DNA from: an uncultured Acidobacteriia bacterium
Lineage (GTDB): Bacteria; Acidobacteriota; Terriglobia; Bryobacterales; Bryobacteraceae
Reading direction: 5' to 3'
DNA length: 64,000 nt
Assembly: GCA_903909435.1 (NCBI GenBank)
Contig: CAIVVT010000091.1
Location: 1-64,000 of the forward strand
Part shown: positions 1 to 11,783 of the stretch, one piece after another
Layout: each line of letters opens with the position of its first letter
How positions within the stretch are numbered: the first letter of the stretch is position 1
Translations under genes and position numbers: made by a program
The notes under the pieces: generated by a model
Seen by the model: the letters and a program-made list of their open reading frames with translations, nothing else
What the model was told of the DNA's origin: nothing
Database searches by the model: none

Positions 1-187
1 ACAACTCGGCTGGCGCAAAATCAACGAACAAGTGAAAGATCGCCGATGCATCCATAGTCAAAACATAACGCCAATGGAATGTTTTGGTTGCGCCGAAAGC
101 TTAGAAAACTAAGTGACATTGGGATGGCATCCTGCCCCACACGGCAGCATCAGCCCGTCGCAGTGTTTTGCGAAACTCGATCAACCC

Positions 188-270
188 AAACCGCTGGTTT
201 TGACGGTTGGTGTCTGCAAGTGATTGATTCGCGGCTGGCGATTTCGGCAAACCGTCAAATCTGACGGTTT
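188..270. repeat. Inverted-repeat cluster upstream of the glycosidase gene
   Basis: A perfect 9-bp inverted repeat has arms AAACCGTCA (249-257) and TGACGGTTT (262-270) around a 4-nt loop. A second small palindrome, AAACC-GCT-GGTTT, lies at 188-200, and TGACGGTT recurs at 201-208. The large palindrome is centred about 44 bp before the -10-like box of the glycosidase gene, so it could be an operator. A weak terminator for an upstream gene is the alternative, since only a broken T-run follows. Nothing else is recognisable in the first 313 bases; the short reading frames there have no recognisable product. Confidence 0.5.
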
Positions 271-278
271 GGGCTTTC

Positions 279-306
279 TTGTGCACATTGCCCCGAGGTA
301 TAGAAT
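279..306 (+). promoter_or_regulatory. Candidate leaderless promoter of the glycosidase gene
   Basis: TAGAAT at 301-306 matches five of six bases of the -10 consensus and ends 7 nt before the ATG at 314. The expected transcription start is therefore at or next to the start codon. TTGTGC at 279-284 is a weak -35 with a 16-nt spacer. No Shine-Dalgarno sequence precedes the ATG. Confidence 0.45.
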
Positions 307-313
307 CGTTGCC

Positions 314-2809
314 ATGAATCGTCGCAAGTTTCTGAGCAGCACCGCTGTGACCGTCGCCGCCGCACCTGTTTTGACCGCTCAAAAAACGGTCGCCGCGCCG
401 CTGGATTCCGTGGCCATCGCTCGGCGCCACGCGATCGTGAATACTGTGCCTACGCCAAATTTCTTTGAAGGCGCGCTGCTCGGCAACGGCGACGTCGGCG
501 TGTGCGTCACGCTACGCCCTGACGCTCTCGGGCTGCACCTCGGCAAAGAGGACTCCTGGGACATTCGCGTCAGCGAGGACCACTACCAGCACGTGCTCCA
601 CTTCGACGAACTGCTGAAGCTGTGGAAGCGCGCCGGCGATGAGGCCAAACGCCAGAACAAACCGCACATGATTTACCTGGAACAGAACATCGATTTCTTC
701 CGCGAATACACCCAGAAAGTGAGCGCCTCGTACAGTAAGCCGTGGCCCCGGCCGTGGCCCTGCGGCATCGTCTGGATTCATTGGGACTCGCGCCACGTGC
801 GGCTGGTCAAACAGTCGCTTGATCCCTCAAACGGCCTGTACAGCGCTGAGTTCGTGCACGACGACCTGAAGGGCAAAACGAGCGGGTTCCGCCTGCTGTG
901 CTTTGTCAACCACAACACGAATTACATCTGCGCGTGGGCGGAGACCGTGGTGCCAGGAACGCCGGTCCCCATCACCTCGGTTGTGTATGTGCCGAACGAC
1001 GACCCGGACGCGCGGCTGCCCGACCCGGAGCTGAGGATCTCCCCCGGCTCGTTTGCGAGCTTCCAGCGGTTGCCCGCCACCGCGCCCACCGCAGCCGCGC
1101 ACGACGCCGCCAAGACGGACGACTCGGCCGCCGCCGTGATCAGCGCGGCGTTCGCCAGAAACACGCCGGCCGGCCGGGCCGCGAACGCTGCGCCCCTTTC
1201 GCCCGAGGACTCTTCGTTCGCCCTCGAAGGCCGCTACGACCTGAACCATTTCCGCCTGGACGTCGTGCTCCAGACGCCCCGGGATGCGAAGGACAATCGC
1301 GCCGCCGCGCAAGCGGAGATCGGGCGTTTGTCGGTCCTGCCCACGCGGCAACTGCAGCGCGCTTCGGCCAAAAGTTGGGCGGAGTTCTGGTCGAAATCCG
1401 CGGTCGAATTCCAGGATCGCGAACTCGAGCGCATCTGGTATCACAACCAGTACGTGCTGGCCTGCTGCCTGCGCGAAGGCAAACTCGCTCCGGGGCTGTT
1501 CGGCAACTGGTCGAGCGGCAAGATCGGGACAGCCTGGCACGGCGACTATCACATGAACTACAACACCCAGCAGGTGTGGTGGGGCGTGTTCTCGTCCAAC
1601 CACGTGGAGCAGCACCTGCCCTACGTCGAGCTGTGCGAGAAGCTGACCGCGCTAGGCGAGAGTTATGCCCGGGAGAAGTTCGGTTTGCCGGGAGCGTTCT
1701 ACTTCCACTCCGCCTATCCCGTGCCGAGCAAGGTGAACCCGTATCCCGCACCGCCCTGGGGCTACGAAGTTTGCGAAACGCCGTGGACCGTGCAGAGCCT
1801 GTGGTGGCATTACCTCTACACGCAGGACCTGGATTTTCTCAAACGCGCATACCCCATGCTGCGCTCGGCCTCGCGCTTCCTGGCGGCCTACGTGAAGAAG
1901 CTCGACGATGGGAAGTACCACATCATCCCCACGGTCTCGCCGGAGAACTGGGGCTTCACCGTGGACATGCGGCTCAACAAGGACTGCATCATCGACGTGG
2001 CGCTTTCGCAGTTCGTCTTGAACGCCAGTCACGAGGCCGCGGCGCTGCTCGGCATGGACAAAGCGGAGCGCGATGACTGGAACGAGATCCGTAAGAACCT
2101 GGCGGACTACCCGACGGTGGATGGACCGTACGGCAAAGTCTGGCTGGACGTTCCGGGGGCGCCGGCGGAGTGGATCTACAACGTCCCCGTGACGCTCGCG
2201 CCCGTCTTTCCCGGCGAGCAGGTAGGCCTCGGGATCGGCGAGAAGTATCTGGAACTGGCGAGAAACAGCGCCAGGACGGTGCGTTTGGAGGGTGGAAACG
2301 ACCTGGTTTACCTGCCGATGATCAAGGCGCGGCTCGGGCAGCTCGACGTAGCCGATTTTAAGAACGAGGTCCGCTACTGCCAACTGGCCAACGGCATCTC
2401 CAACGACCGTGTGCGGCAGACCGGCGGGCGCTACGCGGAGTCCACGGACTTCGACTTCATGATGCGCATGGGCGTGTGGACCGAGAACCTTTCGCTGCCC
2501 GCGGTGCTCAACGAGTGCATGCTGCAAAGCTACTCGCGCACGCTGCGGCTGTTCCCGAACACGACGAATCTGGGCAAGGCGCGCTTCCAGGACCTGCGCG
2601 CCGCCGGAGCGTTTCTGGTGAGCGCGGAATGGGACGGCCAGGCGGTCACGGGGCTCAGCGTGCTGAGCGAAAAAGGCGTGGCGCTGCGGCTCTACAAACC
2701 GTGGGAGGGGGACCTGCAAGTGTCGCCGGAAACGAAAGTCGAGCGGGACGGCGACGTGTTCGTGATCGCGACGCGCGCCGGCACCAGGTACACGATTCGC
2801 CGGGCGTAA
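314..2809 (+). CDS. Exported six-hairpin glycosidase-like protein (GH95/DUF5703-like)
   Basis: 831 aa, probably a periplasmic enzyme acting on plant or microbial oligosaccharides. The N-terminus carries a twin-arginine motif (NRRKFLS) followed by a hydrophobic Ala-rich stretch, so I start at 314 rather than at an upstream in-frame ATG (224) that would bury the signal. Residues about 50-100 contain an ALLGNGDVG segment typical of GH95-like N-terminal domains. Residues about 390-740 look like an (alpha/alpha)6 barrel rich in W, Y and H (HGDYHMNYN, WWHYLYTQD). A low-complexity Ala-rich insert lies near residues 255-300. The exact family and substrate cannot be fixed by eye; alpha-fucosidase-type activity is only one possibility. 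It appears monocistronic. Confidence 0.7.
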   Translation: MNRRKFLSSTAVTVAAAPVLTAQKTVAAPLDSVAIARRHAIVNTVPTPNFFEGALLGNGDVGVCVTLRPDALGLHLGKEDSWDIRVSEDHYQHVLHFDELLKLWKRAGDEAKRQNKPHMIYLEQNIDFFREYTQKVSASYSKPWPRPWPCGIVWIHWDSRHVRLVKQSLDPSNGLYSAEFVHDDLKGKTSGFRLLCFVNHNTNYICAWAETVVPGTPVPITSVVYVPNDDPDARLPDPELRISPGSFASFQRLPATAPTAAAHDAAKTDDSAAAVISAAFARNTPAGRAANAAPLSPEDSSFALEGRYDLNHFRLDVVLQTPRDAKDNRAAAQAEIGRLSVLPTRQLQRASAKSWAEFWSKSAVEFQDRELERIWYHNQYVLACCLREGKLAPGLFGNWSSGKIGTAWHGDYHMNYNTQQVWWGVFSSNHVEQHLPYVELCEKLTALGESYAREKFGLPGAFYFHSAYPVPSKVNPYPAPPWGYEVCETPWTVQSLWWHYLYTQDLDFLKRAYPMLRSASRFLAAYVKKLDDGKYHIIPTVSPENWGFTVDMRLNKDCIIDVALSQFVLNASHEAAALLGMDKAERDDWNEIRKNLADYPTVDGPYGKVWLDVPGAPAEWIYNVPVTLAPVFPGEQVGLGIGEKYLELARNSARTVRLEGGNDLVYLPMIKARLGQLDVADFKNEVRYCQLANGISNDRVRQTGGRYAESTDFDFMMRMGVWTENLSLPAVLNECMLQSYSRTLRLFPNTTNLGKARFQDLRAAGAFLVSAEWDGQAVTGLSVLSEKGVALRLYKPWEGDLQVSPETKVERDGDVFVIATRAGTRYTIRRA

Positions 2810-2866
2810 TCCCCCTATTGGCGGGGCGGCGCTCCGAGCCGCCCCGCCACGGAGAGCAGCCGCGCG

Positions 2867-3343
2867 TTATTCGGCGATCGCTTCCAGTTGCCGCAGGTGG
2901 TTGTTGTCGTGGCCGGCCATGGTCTCCACCAGCGTCCCGAAAGTCATCGTCCCGCGTTCGGGATGGCTTACTGGCTTGGCACACGCCTCGGCCGGCACCG
3001 TTGCCAGCAGCGCCAGGTTCCACGCCCGCAGGGCGGTGAACGCGGCGAGTGCGGCCTCGGCGGGAATGCCCGGATACGATTTCGCCCACAGGTCCTGATC
3101 GAAGGGCTGCACCACGTGGTGATGCTCCGCCAGCGTCTGCCGCAGCCGGAAGGCGAAGGCTATTTCGGTGTCGGCCAGATGGCACAGGATGTCGCGTGCG
3201 GACCATTTGCCCTTGGCGGGATTCACGGTGATCTTCTCAGGTCCCATGCTTTTTGCGAGGGCTGCCAGCCTGGTTGACGTCTCTGCAATCACCGCGTGCG
3301 GGTCGCGGCCCGCCACCAAGTCCGCGTAGGGGTTCAAGGTCAT
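2867..3343 (-). CDS. DinB-like family protein
   Basis: 158 aa, the usual size of DinB/YfiT-type four-helix-bundle proteins. These are metal-dependent and often act as thiol-dependent transferases or have unknown roles. The expected metal-site segments are present: HLADTE near residue 56 and GHDNNHLRQ near the C-terminus. A GGGAG Shine-Dalgarno lies 8 nt before the ATG. It is convergent with the glycosidase gene and divergent from larE. The specific substrate cannot be inferred. Confidence 0.8.
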   Translation of the reverse strand: MTLNPYADLVAGRDPHAVIAETSTRLAALAKSMGPEKITVNPAKGKWSARDILCHLADTEIAFAFRLRQTLAEHHHVVQPFDQDLWAKSYPGIPAEAALAAFTALRAWNLALLATVPAEACAKPVSHPERGTMTFGTLVETMAGHDNNHLRQLEAIAE

Positions 3344-3538
3344 CGTTCATGCTCCCGGATTGGGTTCCCATTCATCCCGCCCATGTATCCAGGATAGTTC
3401 AGTGCGGATTAGGGGCGCACGCCGGCAGGCCCGCTGAGGGGGACAAGGGTGTCCATGCCGGACGCTGCAGCGTGCGCCGCAATGCGGGCGAGCCCATCCA
3501 GGTATCGCAGCCAGGGATTCAAACCGGACTGGACCCGA

Positions 3539-3544
3539 TATAAT
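3539..3544 (+). promoter_or_regulatory. TATAAT -10 box of larE (leaderless type)
   Basis: A perfect TATAAT lies at 3539-3544, six nucleotides before the chosen larE ATG at 3551. Transcription would begin at or next to the start codon. No good -35 is visible and there is no ribosome binding site. The box also argues against an upstream in-frame start at 3449, which would lie before the promoter. Confidence 0.55.
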
Positions 3545-3550
3545 GACGGC

Positions 3551-4435
3551 ATGGCCGGACTAGTGACACTGGGGACGCACGCGCTGGACTCCGCGGCGCT
3601 CGAAAGCAAGCAGGAGAAACTGATCGGCCTCCTGCGCGGCATGGGCCGCGTGCTGGTGGCCTACTCGGGCGGCACCGACTCCGCCTACCTCGCCTGGGCC
3701 GCCAAGCAAGCTCTGGGCGATAACGCCGTCGCCGTCACGGCCGACTCGCCGTCGGTACCGCGCTCGCACATGCGGGACGCCGCGGCCCTGACGCATGACT
3801 TCGGCATCCGGCACGAGATTATCCAGACGCTCGAGTTCGAGAATCCGGAGTACGCTGCCAACAACCCGGACCGCTGCTTCTACTGCAAGGACGAACTATT
3901 CCGGCGCATGGAGGAACTGGCCGCGCGCTTCCCCGGTCAGATCATCGTTTACGGGGTGAACACGGACGACCTCGGCGACTACCGGCCCGGCCAGAAAGCG
4001 GCCAAGATTCACGAGGTGAAAGCGCCGCTGGTCGAGGCGGGTTTGAGCAAGGCGGAGATTCGCGAGTTGTCCCGGCTGGCCGGGCTGCCCACCTGGGACC
4101 GTCCGGCGGCGGCCTGTCTGAGTTCCCGCATCGCTTATGGCACCCAGGTGACGGTGGAGAACATCCTGCAGGTGGAGACCGCCGAGGAAGCTCTGAAGGC
4201 GCTGGGCTTCCGTCAATTCAGGGTGCGCTACCACTCGGGCGAGGTGGTGCGGGTGGAAATCGCTCGCGAGGAGCTTTCGAAGGCGCTTTCCATCGAAATG
4301 TTCGATATGATCTCCAGTAGTTTGAAAAGCCTCGGCTTCAAGTACGTGACCCTGGACATGCAAGGCTACCGTCAGGGCTCCATGAACGAAGTGCTGCCCG
4401 AGGCTGACAAGGCGAAGGTCGCACACGAGGTCTAA
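3551..4435 (+). CDS. larE: ATP-dependent sacrificial sulfur transferase LarE
   Basis: 294 aa, full length for LarE. LarE supplies sulfur for the nickel-pincer nucleotide cofactor by sacrificing one of its own cysteines, after ATP-dependent adenylation of the pyridinium dicarboxylate precursor. The PP-loop motif SGGTDS is at residues 39-44. The family signature RPAAACLSSRIAYG contains the expected sacrificial Cys189, so this is the single-Cys sacrificial form rather than a multi-Cys cluster variant. No larA, larB or larC lies in the window. The next gene starts one base after the stop, so the two are probably co-transcribed. Confidence 0.9.
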   Translation: MAGLVTLGTHALDSAALESKQEKLIGLLRGMGRVLVAYSGGTDSAYLAWAAKQALGDNAVAVTADSPSVPRSHMRDAAALTHDFGIRHEIIQTLEFENPEYAANNPDRCFYCKDELFRRMEELAARFPGQIIVYGVNTDDLGDYRPGQKAAKIHEVKAPLVEAGLSKAEIRELSRLAGLPTWDRPAAACLSSRIAYGTQVTVENILQVETAEEALKALGFRQFRVRYHSGEVVRVEIAREELSKALSIEMFDMISSSLKSLGFKYVTLDMQGYRQGSMNEVLPEADKAKVAHEV

Positions 4436-4436
4436 A

Positions 4437-5807
4437 ATGCCGCGCTCCCGGCGAGGTGAGCAAGAACCGACGGCCAAAACGGTCAAGGTTTGCCTCGACA
4501 CCCTGGTAGCGTGCCTGGGCCTCGAACAGCGCGCCACCGGCCGGACCGAACCGCAAGAGTGGGAAGACATCACAACCCGTCTGGAGCACTCCGTGGGCTG
4601 GGTCTTCTCGACGCGCGCCGCCGAGCATGCGGTCACGCTGCGCTTCGCCGTCTCAGGTTACGCGGGGGAACAGAGCACGGGCTGGTTCGACCGCGTGGTC
4701 GAGGAATTGATCGCCCTGTTGGCCCGGCTGCGCTACGACCTGGGCGAGCGGCCGACCGGCGCCACATGGATGCTGAACCGCCAGTTGCTGGCCGTTTCCG
4801 AGGCGATTCGGGCGGGCGTCAGTGACTGCAAGCCGGGTTATCGCGGTCTACAGGCGGCGCTGGCCAACTCGCCCTGGTTCCTGGCGGACCTCGGGCGGCT
4901 GGCGGCCAGTGCGGGCATCGACGTGGATAAGGTGCTGCCCGGGCGCGCGCCCTGGATGGAGGAGAACGAGAAGCGCTACCGCCGCCTGCTGAAGACCAGC
5001 AGCGATGCTCCGCTGGGCGCCCGAATCGATCAACTCACCGCGATTCTCGAACTGCGGCGGCGGCAGCTGCAGAACCATTTGAAATTCTCCGGCCAGTCGC
5101 CAGAGCCCGTCGAGGCCTGGTGCGTGGCGCTGAACGAGTTATACGCCCGGGTTCAGCCCGGTCTGACGCCGCAACGACTACTGGAAGAGGCGCACCGGTT
5201 GGCCGCCAATTGCCGTCAAGCGGGGTTGGAGAACTGGGCCGGACTACTGGAGGAACCCGCGCGGCTGGCGGAGTTTGCGGGAGAAGCGATGTATCCGCCC
5301 GGTGTGGACGCCACATGGCTGGGCCATCACACGCTGCCCGCCCTGGTGCAGGGTCGCATCGCCCGCTGCTGCGGTTTGCCGTTCTGTCATGCCCTGGAGC
5401 CGCTGGAGTTGATCACGGGCGCTCTGGCCGCCCGGCCGACGCTGCACGCGAATTTCGCCGCGACCGCAACGCTGCTGGAGCACAGCCTGCTGGCGGAAAC
5501 CAGCGTACTCCAGCCCGAGGCTCCGTTCTATTTCGACGTGCTGCGCGAACTGGAGGCGAGTTTCCGGCTGTGGTTCGATGCCGGGCTGGTGATCGCGAGG
5601 AACGCGCGCGGACCGAGCGAAGCGGGCGGCTCGGCGACCCCCGACGAGTGGTGCGAACAGCTGGGGTCGCTGCGCGACGTGTTCTTCGGCCGCTGTGGAT
5701 CCATGCGCGCGGAGCAACTTCGCTTTCAGTTCCTGGCTGGTCTCGGGTTGGGCAGCAGCCGCGATCTGCTGCTGCAACTGGAATCCCGTCCACGTTGGTT
5801 GAATTGA
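4437..5807 (+). CDS. Protein of unknown function downstream of larE
   Basis: 456 aa with no recognised family. It begins one nucleotide after the larE stop. The sequence is soluble-looking, with no signal peptide or membrane segment, rich in Ala, Leu, Arg and Trp, and apparently all-helical. A WMEENEKRYRRLL segment near residue 180 and an LELRRRQLQNHL segment near residue 210 could be coiled. Scattered Cys residues show no metal-binding spacing. The tight junction with larE suggests common transcription but does not define a function. Confidence 0.65.
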   Translation: MPRSRRGEQEPTAKTVKVCLDTLVACLGLEQRATGRTEPQEWEDITTRLEHSVGWVFSTRAAEHAVTLRFAVSGYAGEQSTGWFDRVVEELIALLARLRYDLGERPTGATWMLNRQLLAVSEAIRAGVSDCKPGYRGLQAALANSPWFLADLGRLAASAGIDVDKVLPGRAPWMEENEKRYRRLLKTSSDAPLGARIDQLTAILELRRRQLQNHLKFSGQSPEPVEAWCVALNELYARVQPGLTPQRLLEEAHRLAANCRQAGLENWAGLLEEPARLAEFAGEAMYPPGVDATWLGHHTLPALVQGRIARCCGLPFCHALEPLELITGALAARPTLHANFAATATLLEHSLLAETSVLQPEAPFYFDVLRELEASFRLWFDAGLVIARNARGPSEAGGSATPDEWCEQLGSLRDVFFGRCGSMRAEQLRFQFLAGLGLGSSRDLLLQLESRPRWLN

Positions 5808-6195
5808 CGGGGGTGCCCAAACACTGGCACAGGTCCGCGAGCCGGCTTCAACCGGGAGGACGCAGCGGTTTCTTCGCGGCGTAAATGGGTTGGGAATACG
5901 CAACTCCAGGTTGGAGTCCCTGCTTAAGTAGAGTGCGACTGCGACGGCCGGCCGTCCAATGGACTTCGTGTTTGAAGTCCCAGGCCAGGTTCTGGACGGA
6001 ACTTACCAGGTATGTGGCTCCGAAGTGGTGCCGGTTCCAGTCCACCGGACGATATACTGTTTCCACCAAGTCCAAAGTGGACCAGCACTCCGTTCGCAGT
6101 TGGGGCAAGCCTGGCGCGCGATGAGTTGAAGTCGATCAACTCAATTAACCGGGCTCAATCTGATTTAATAGAAACGACGATACTCACTATTCTCG
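5808..6195. other. Intergenic region with small palindromes
   Basis: No convincing gene. Small perfect palindromes are visible: ACTCCA-GGT-TGGAGT (5903-5917) and GGACTTC-6-GAAGTCC (5961-5980). The second resembles the GACTTCAGTC/GACTGAAGTC elements at 15.55 kb, so it may be a decayed member of the same repeat family. The 3' end holds an 8-bp inverted repeat and the AT-richer promoter area of the downstream kinase gene. Confidence 0.5.
6122..6143. promoter_or_regulatory. Candidate operator upstream of the hybrid kinase
   Basis: The perfect inverted repeat TGAGTTGA-6-TCAACTCA ends 52 bp before the ATG at 6196. Its size and symmetry suit a dimeric regulator. A GATACT -10-like box at 6179-6184 lies 11 nt before the start codon. 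Confidence 0.4.
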
Positions 6196-9843
<3,648 letters not shown>

Positions 9844-9936
9844 CCGAAAGCCGAGTCGCCAGGTGTTGGATGGATGGCCTATGGGCCTGTGTCAGGCCGC
9901 CAATAGCTGAATCCGGCCGTGACAGCAGGCACCCCG

Positions 9937-10689
9937 CTAATGCGCTTCGCTGCCGATGAGTGTGTCGGCCGTCCAATTCTGCTGGCGCAGCAGCGCTCGC
10001 CGCAGCGCGGCGATCAACTCCTGCACAGAATAAGACCTAAGCAGCCGGTCATCGTACCATCTCGGGCCGCCGTCCGGCTGATCCGCGTCTAACGCGATAA
10101 CCTCCAGGGTAGGCAGGCACTGGCGCAGGCAAGCCAACTCCGCCAGCGCCTCTTCGCGGCCGGGGTCATGCGTGAACAGGACCGCGGCATTCCGTTCGTG
10201 CGCCAGCAGCAGCCCCTCAGAGAAAGACGCAGCCATCACAACCGCGATCGCCGTGTGCTCCAAAGCAGAGACGAGCAGATGCCGGTAGACCCGCCCCGGC
10301 TCCACAAATACGACGACCGGCCGCTGCGCGTCGAGAGCGACGCGTACCGCCGCGACCAATTCTGTTGGCGTGAAGGGCTTCGCGAGCACGGATTCGTTGC
10401 CGGCGTTCAGCCTGCGCAGCCAGGCCGGATCGCCCGTGATGTAGACCGTCCTCGACCGCGTGCGAGCGCGGCGGAGATCCTCCGCGAGATCGGTACCGAC
10501 TCCATCGGGGAGTAAGAGGTCCACAAGTGCGATATGGGGACGAACAACGCAATCGCGAAGCAAGCCAGTAGCTTCTCTCAGGCTCCCGGCTTCGACGACC
10601 TGCCACCCCTGATGTTCCAGAATTACGCGGGCCAGCCCACGCACAGCTTCGTCATCATCGACGAGCAGGATGCCGACTTTTTCTTCCAT
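9937..10689 (-). CDS. Response regulator with a receiver and a degenerate second receiver-like domain
   Basis: About 250 aa from the MEEKV start (ATG at 10698 is an alternative). Residues 1-120 form a receiver: VDDDEAVR acidic pocket, phospho-acceptor Asp in HIALVDLLLPDG, Thr in YITGD and Lys in LAKPF. Residues about 128-235 (VVVFVEPGRVYRHLL...) resemble a second receiver fold but lack the acidic pocket and the phosphorylatable Asp. No DNA-binding or enzymatic output domain is present. It probably works by protein-protein interaction, for example as a phosphate-flow adaptor for the convergent hybrid kinase or another kinase. It lies about 90 bp downstream of the hydroxyproline operon on the same strand. 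Confidence 0.75.
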   Translation of the reverse strand: MEEKVGILLVDDDEAVRGLARVILEHQGWQVVEAGSLREATGLLRDCVVRPHIALVDLLLPDGVGTDLAEDLRRARTRSRTVYITGDPAWLRRLNAGNESVLAKPFTPTELVAAVRVALDAQRPVVVFVEPGRVYRHLLVSALEHTAIAVVMAASFSEGLLLAHERNAAVLFTHDPGREEALAELACLRQCLPTLEVIALDADQPDGGPRWYDDRLLRSYSVQELIAALRRALLRQQNWTADTLIGSEAH

Positions 10690-10778
10690 TGAATGCACCG
10701 CCGCAGACTTACGGCCGACTCACGCCAGGCAATCTACCGAACGCATCCAGACGCAGCAACAGCCTATCCTACGCGCTG

Positions 10779-11666
10779 TCAGATTCGTGTAGCGAGCGCT
10801 GATTGGAGTTCCACTCGCAGCGCTACCAACTCCGAGCCTTCCAGACTGAGCCGGGGAGGACGAACGCGCCCACTCCCCATGCCGATTTCTTCCTGTACCT
10901 GTTTTATAAGTTGCACGAATTTCGGGACGGTATCAAGCCTTAAAAGCGGAAGAAACCAGCGATAGATCTCAAAAGCGCGGGCGCAGTCGCCGCCAAGCGC
11001 CGACTCAAACAGTTCTACCGACTCTTTGGGAAAGGCGTTCACCAACCCGGCGATCCAGCCGCACGCGCCCGCGGAGACGGCCTCGACAATCAGGTCGTCC
11101 ACGCCGCACAGAATCCGCAGTCGCTCGCCCAGGATGGCGCGCAACGCCATTACTCGCCGTACGTCGGCGCTGGATTCCTTGATGGCCTCCAGATTGGCGT
11201 ACTTCCGGCACAACTCCGCGACCTGCCCCGGCAGGAAGTCGACTTTGTAGGCGATGGGATTGTTGTACAAGATGCAGGGCAGGGGAGTGGCCTCGATTAC
11301 GGCGCCCACGTGCGCCCGCATCTCGCGCCAATCGCCACAGTACACATAGGGCGGCAGCACCATCAAGGCGTCGCAACCGGCGGCTTCTGCGGCAAGGGCC
11401 TGTTCCACCGCTTCGCGCGTCGAGGTTGCGGCCACGCCCGAAACGACGCTGGCCCGGCCGGAGAGCGTGGCTACGCAGGTGTCGAGGACCGCCCGCCGTT
11501 CCTCGACACGGAGCGCCGCGCCCTCTCCCAATGAGCCCAACGCCACCACTCCCGTACAACCGTTCTCGACCAGCCACCCGGCGTGGCGGGCCAGAAACTC
11601 GTGATCGACACTCAAGTCGGCTTTGAACGGCGTTGTAATCGCCGGAATAACGCCTTGCCAATTCAT
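10779..11666 (-). CDS. lhpC: DapA-family 1-pyrroline-4-hydroxy-2-carboxylate deaminase (probable)
   Basis: 295 aa TIM-barrel of the DHDPS/NAL family. The Schiff-base Lys lies in LEAIKESSAD, and the Tyr of the ILYNNP motif is present. The family covers many aldolases and deaminases. The assignment to LhpC, which converts 1-pyrroline-4-hydroxy-2-carboxylate to 2-oxoglutarate semialdehyde, rests on its place at the end of a hydroxyproline epimerase/dehydrogenase cluster. I choose the ATG at 11666 because AGGGG sits 7 nt upstream; the ATG at 11672 is too close to that site. The next enzyme, 2-oxoglutarate semialdehyde dehydrogenase, is not in the window. Confidence 0.78.
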   Translation of the reverse strand: MNWQGVIPAITTPFKADLSVDHEFLARHAGWLVENGCTGVVALGSLGEGAALRVEERRAVLDTCVATLSGRASVVSGVAATSTREAVEQALAAEAAGCDALMVLPPYVYCGDWREMRAHVGAVIEATPLPCILYNNPIAYKVDFLPGQVAELCRKYANLEAIKESSADVRRVMALRAILGERLRILCGVDDLIVEAVSAGACGWIAGLVNAFPKESVELFESALGGDCARAFEIYRWFLPLLRLDTVPKFVQLIKQVQEEIGMGSGRVRPPRLSLEGSELVALRVELQSALATRI

Positions 11667-11783
11667 CTTCATTCCCCTCGTTTCACGATCAGCTACGCCA
11701 GGCGCCATGCCCAGGATCATTAGATCGCATTCAAACCCCGGCCGCATTCGCCCCGGCTCACGGCCTGTGCCGCGCCGGCGGGA

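Noticed and set aside
827-2719. Long minus-strand frames opposite the six-hairpin glycosidase
   Set aside because: No family features; explained by high-GC codon usage of the plus-strand gene.
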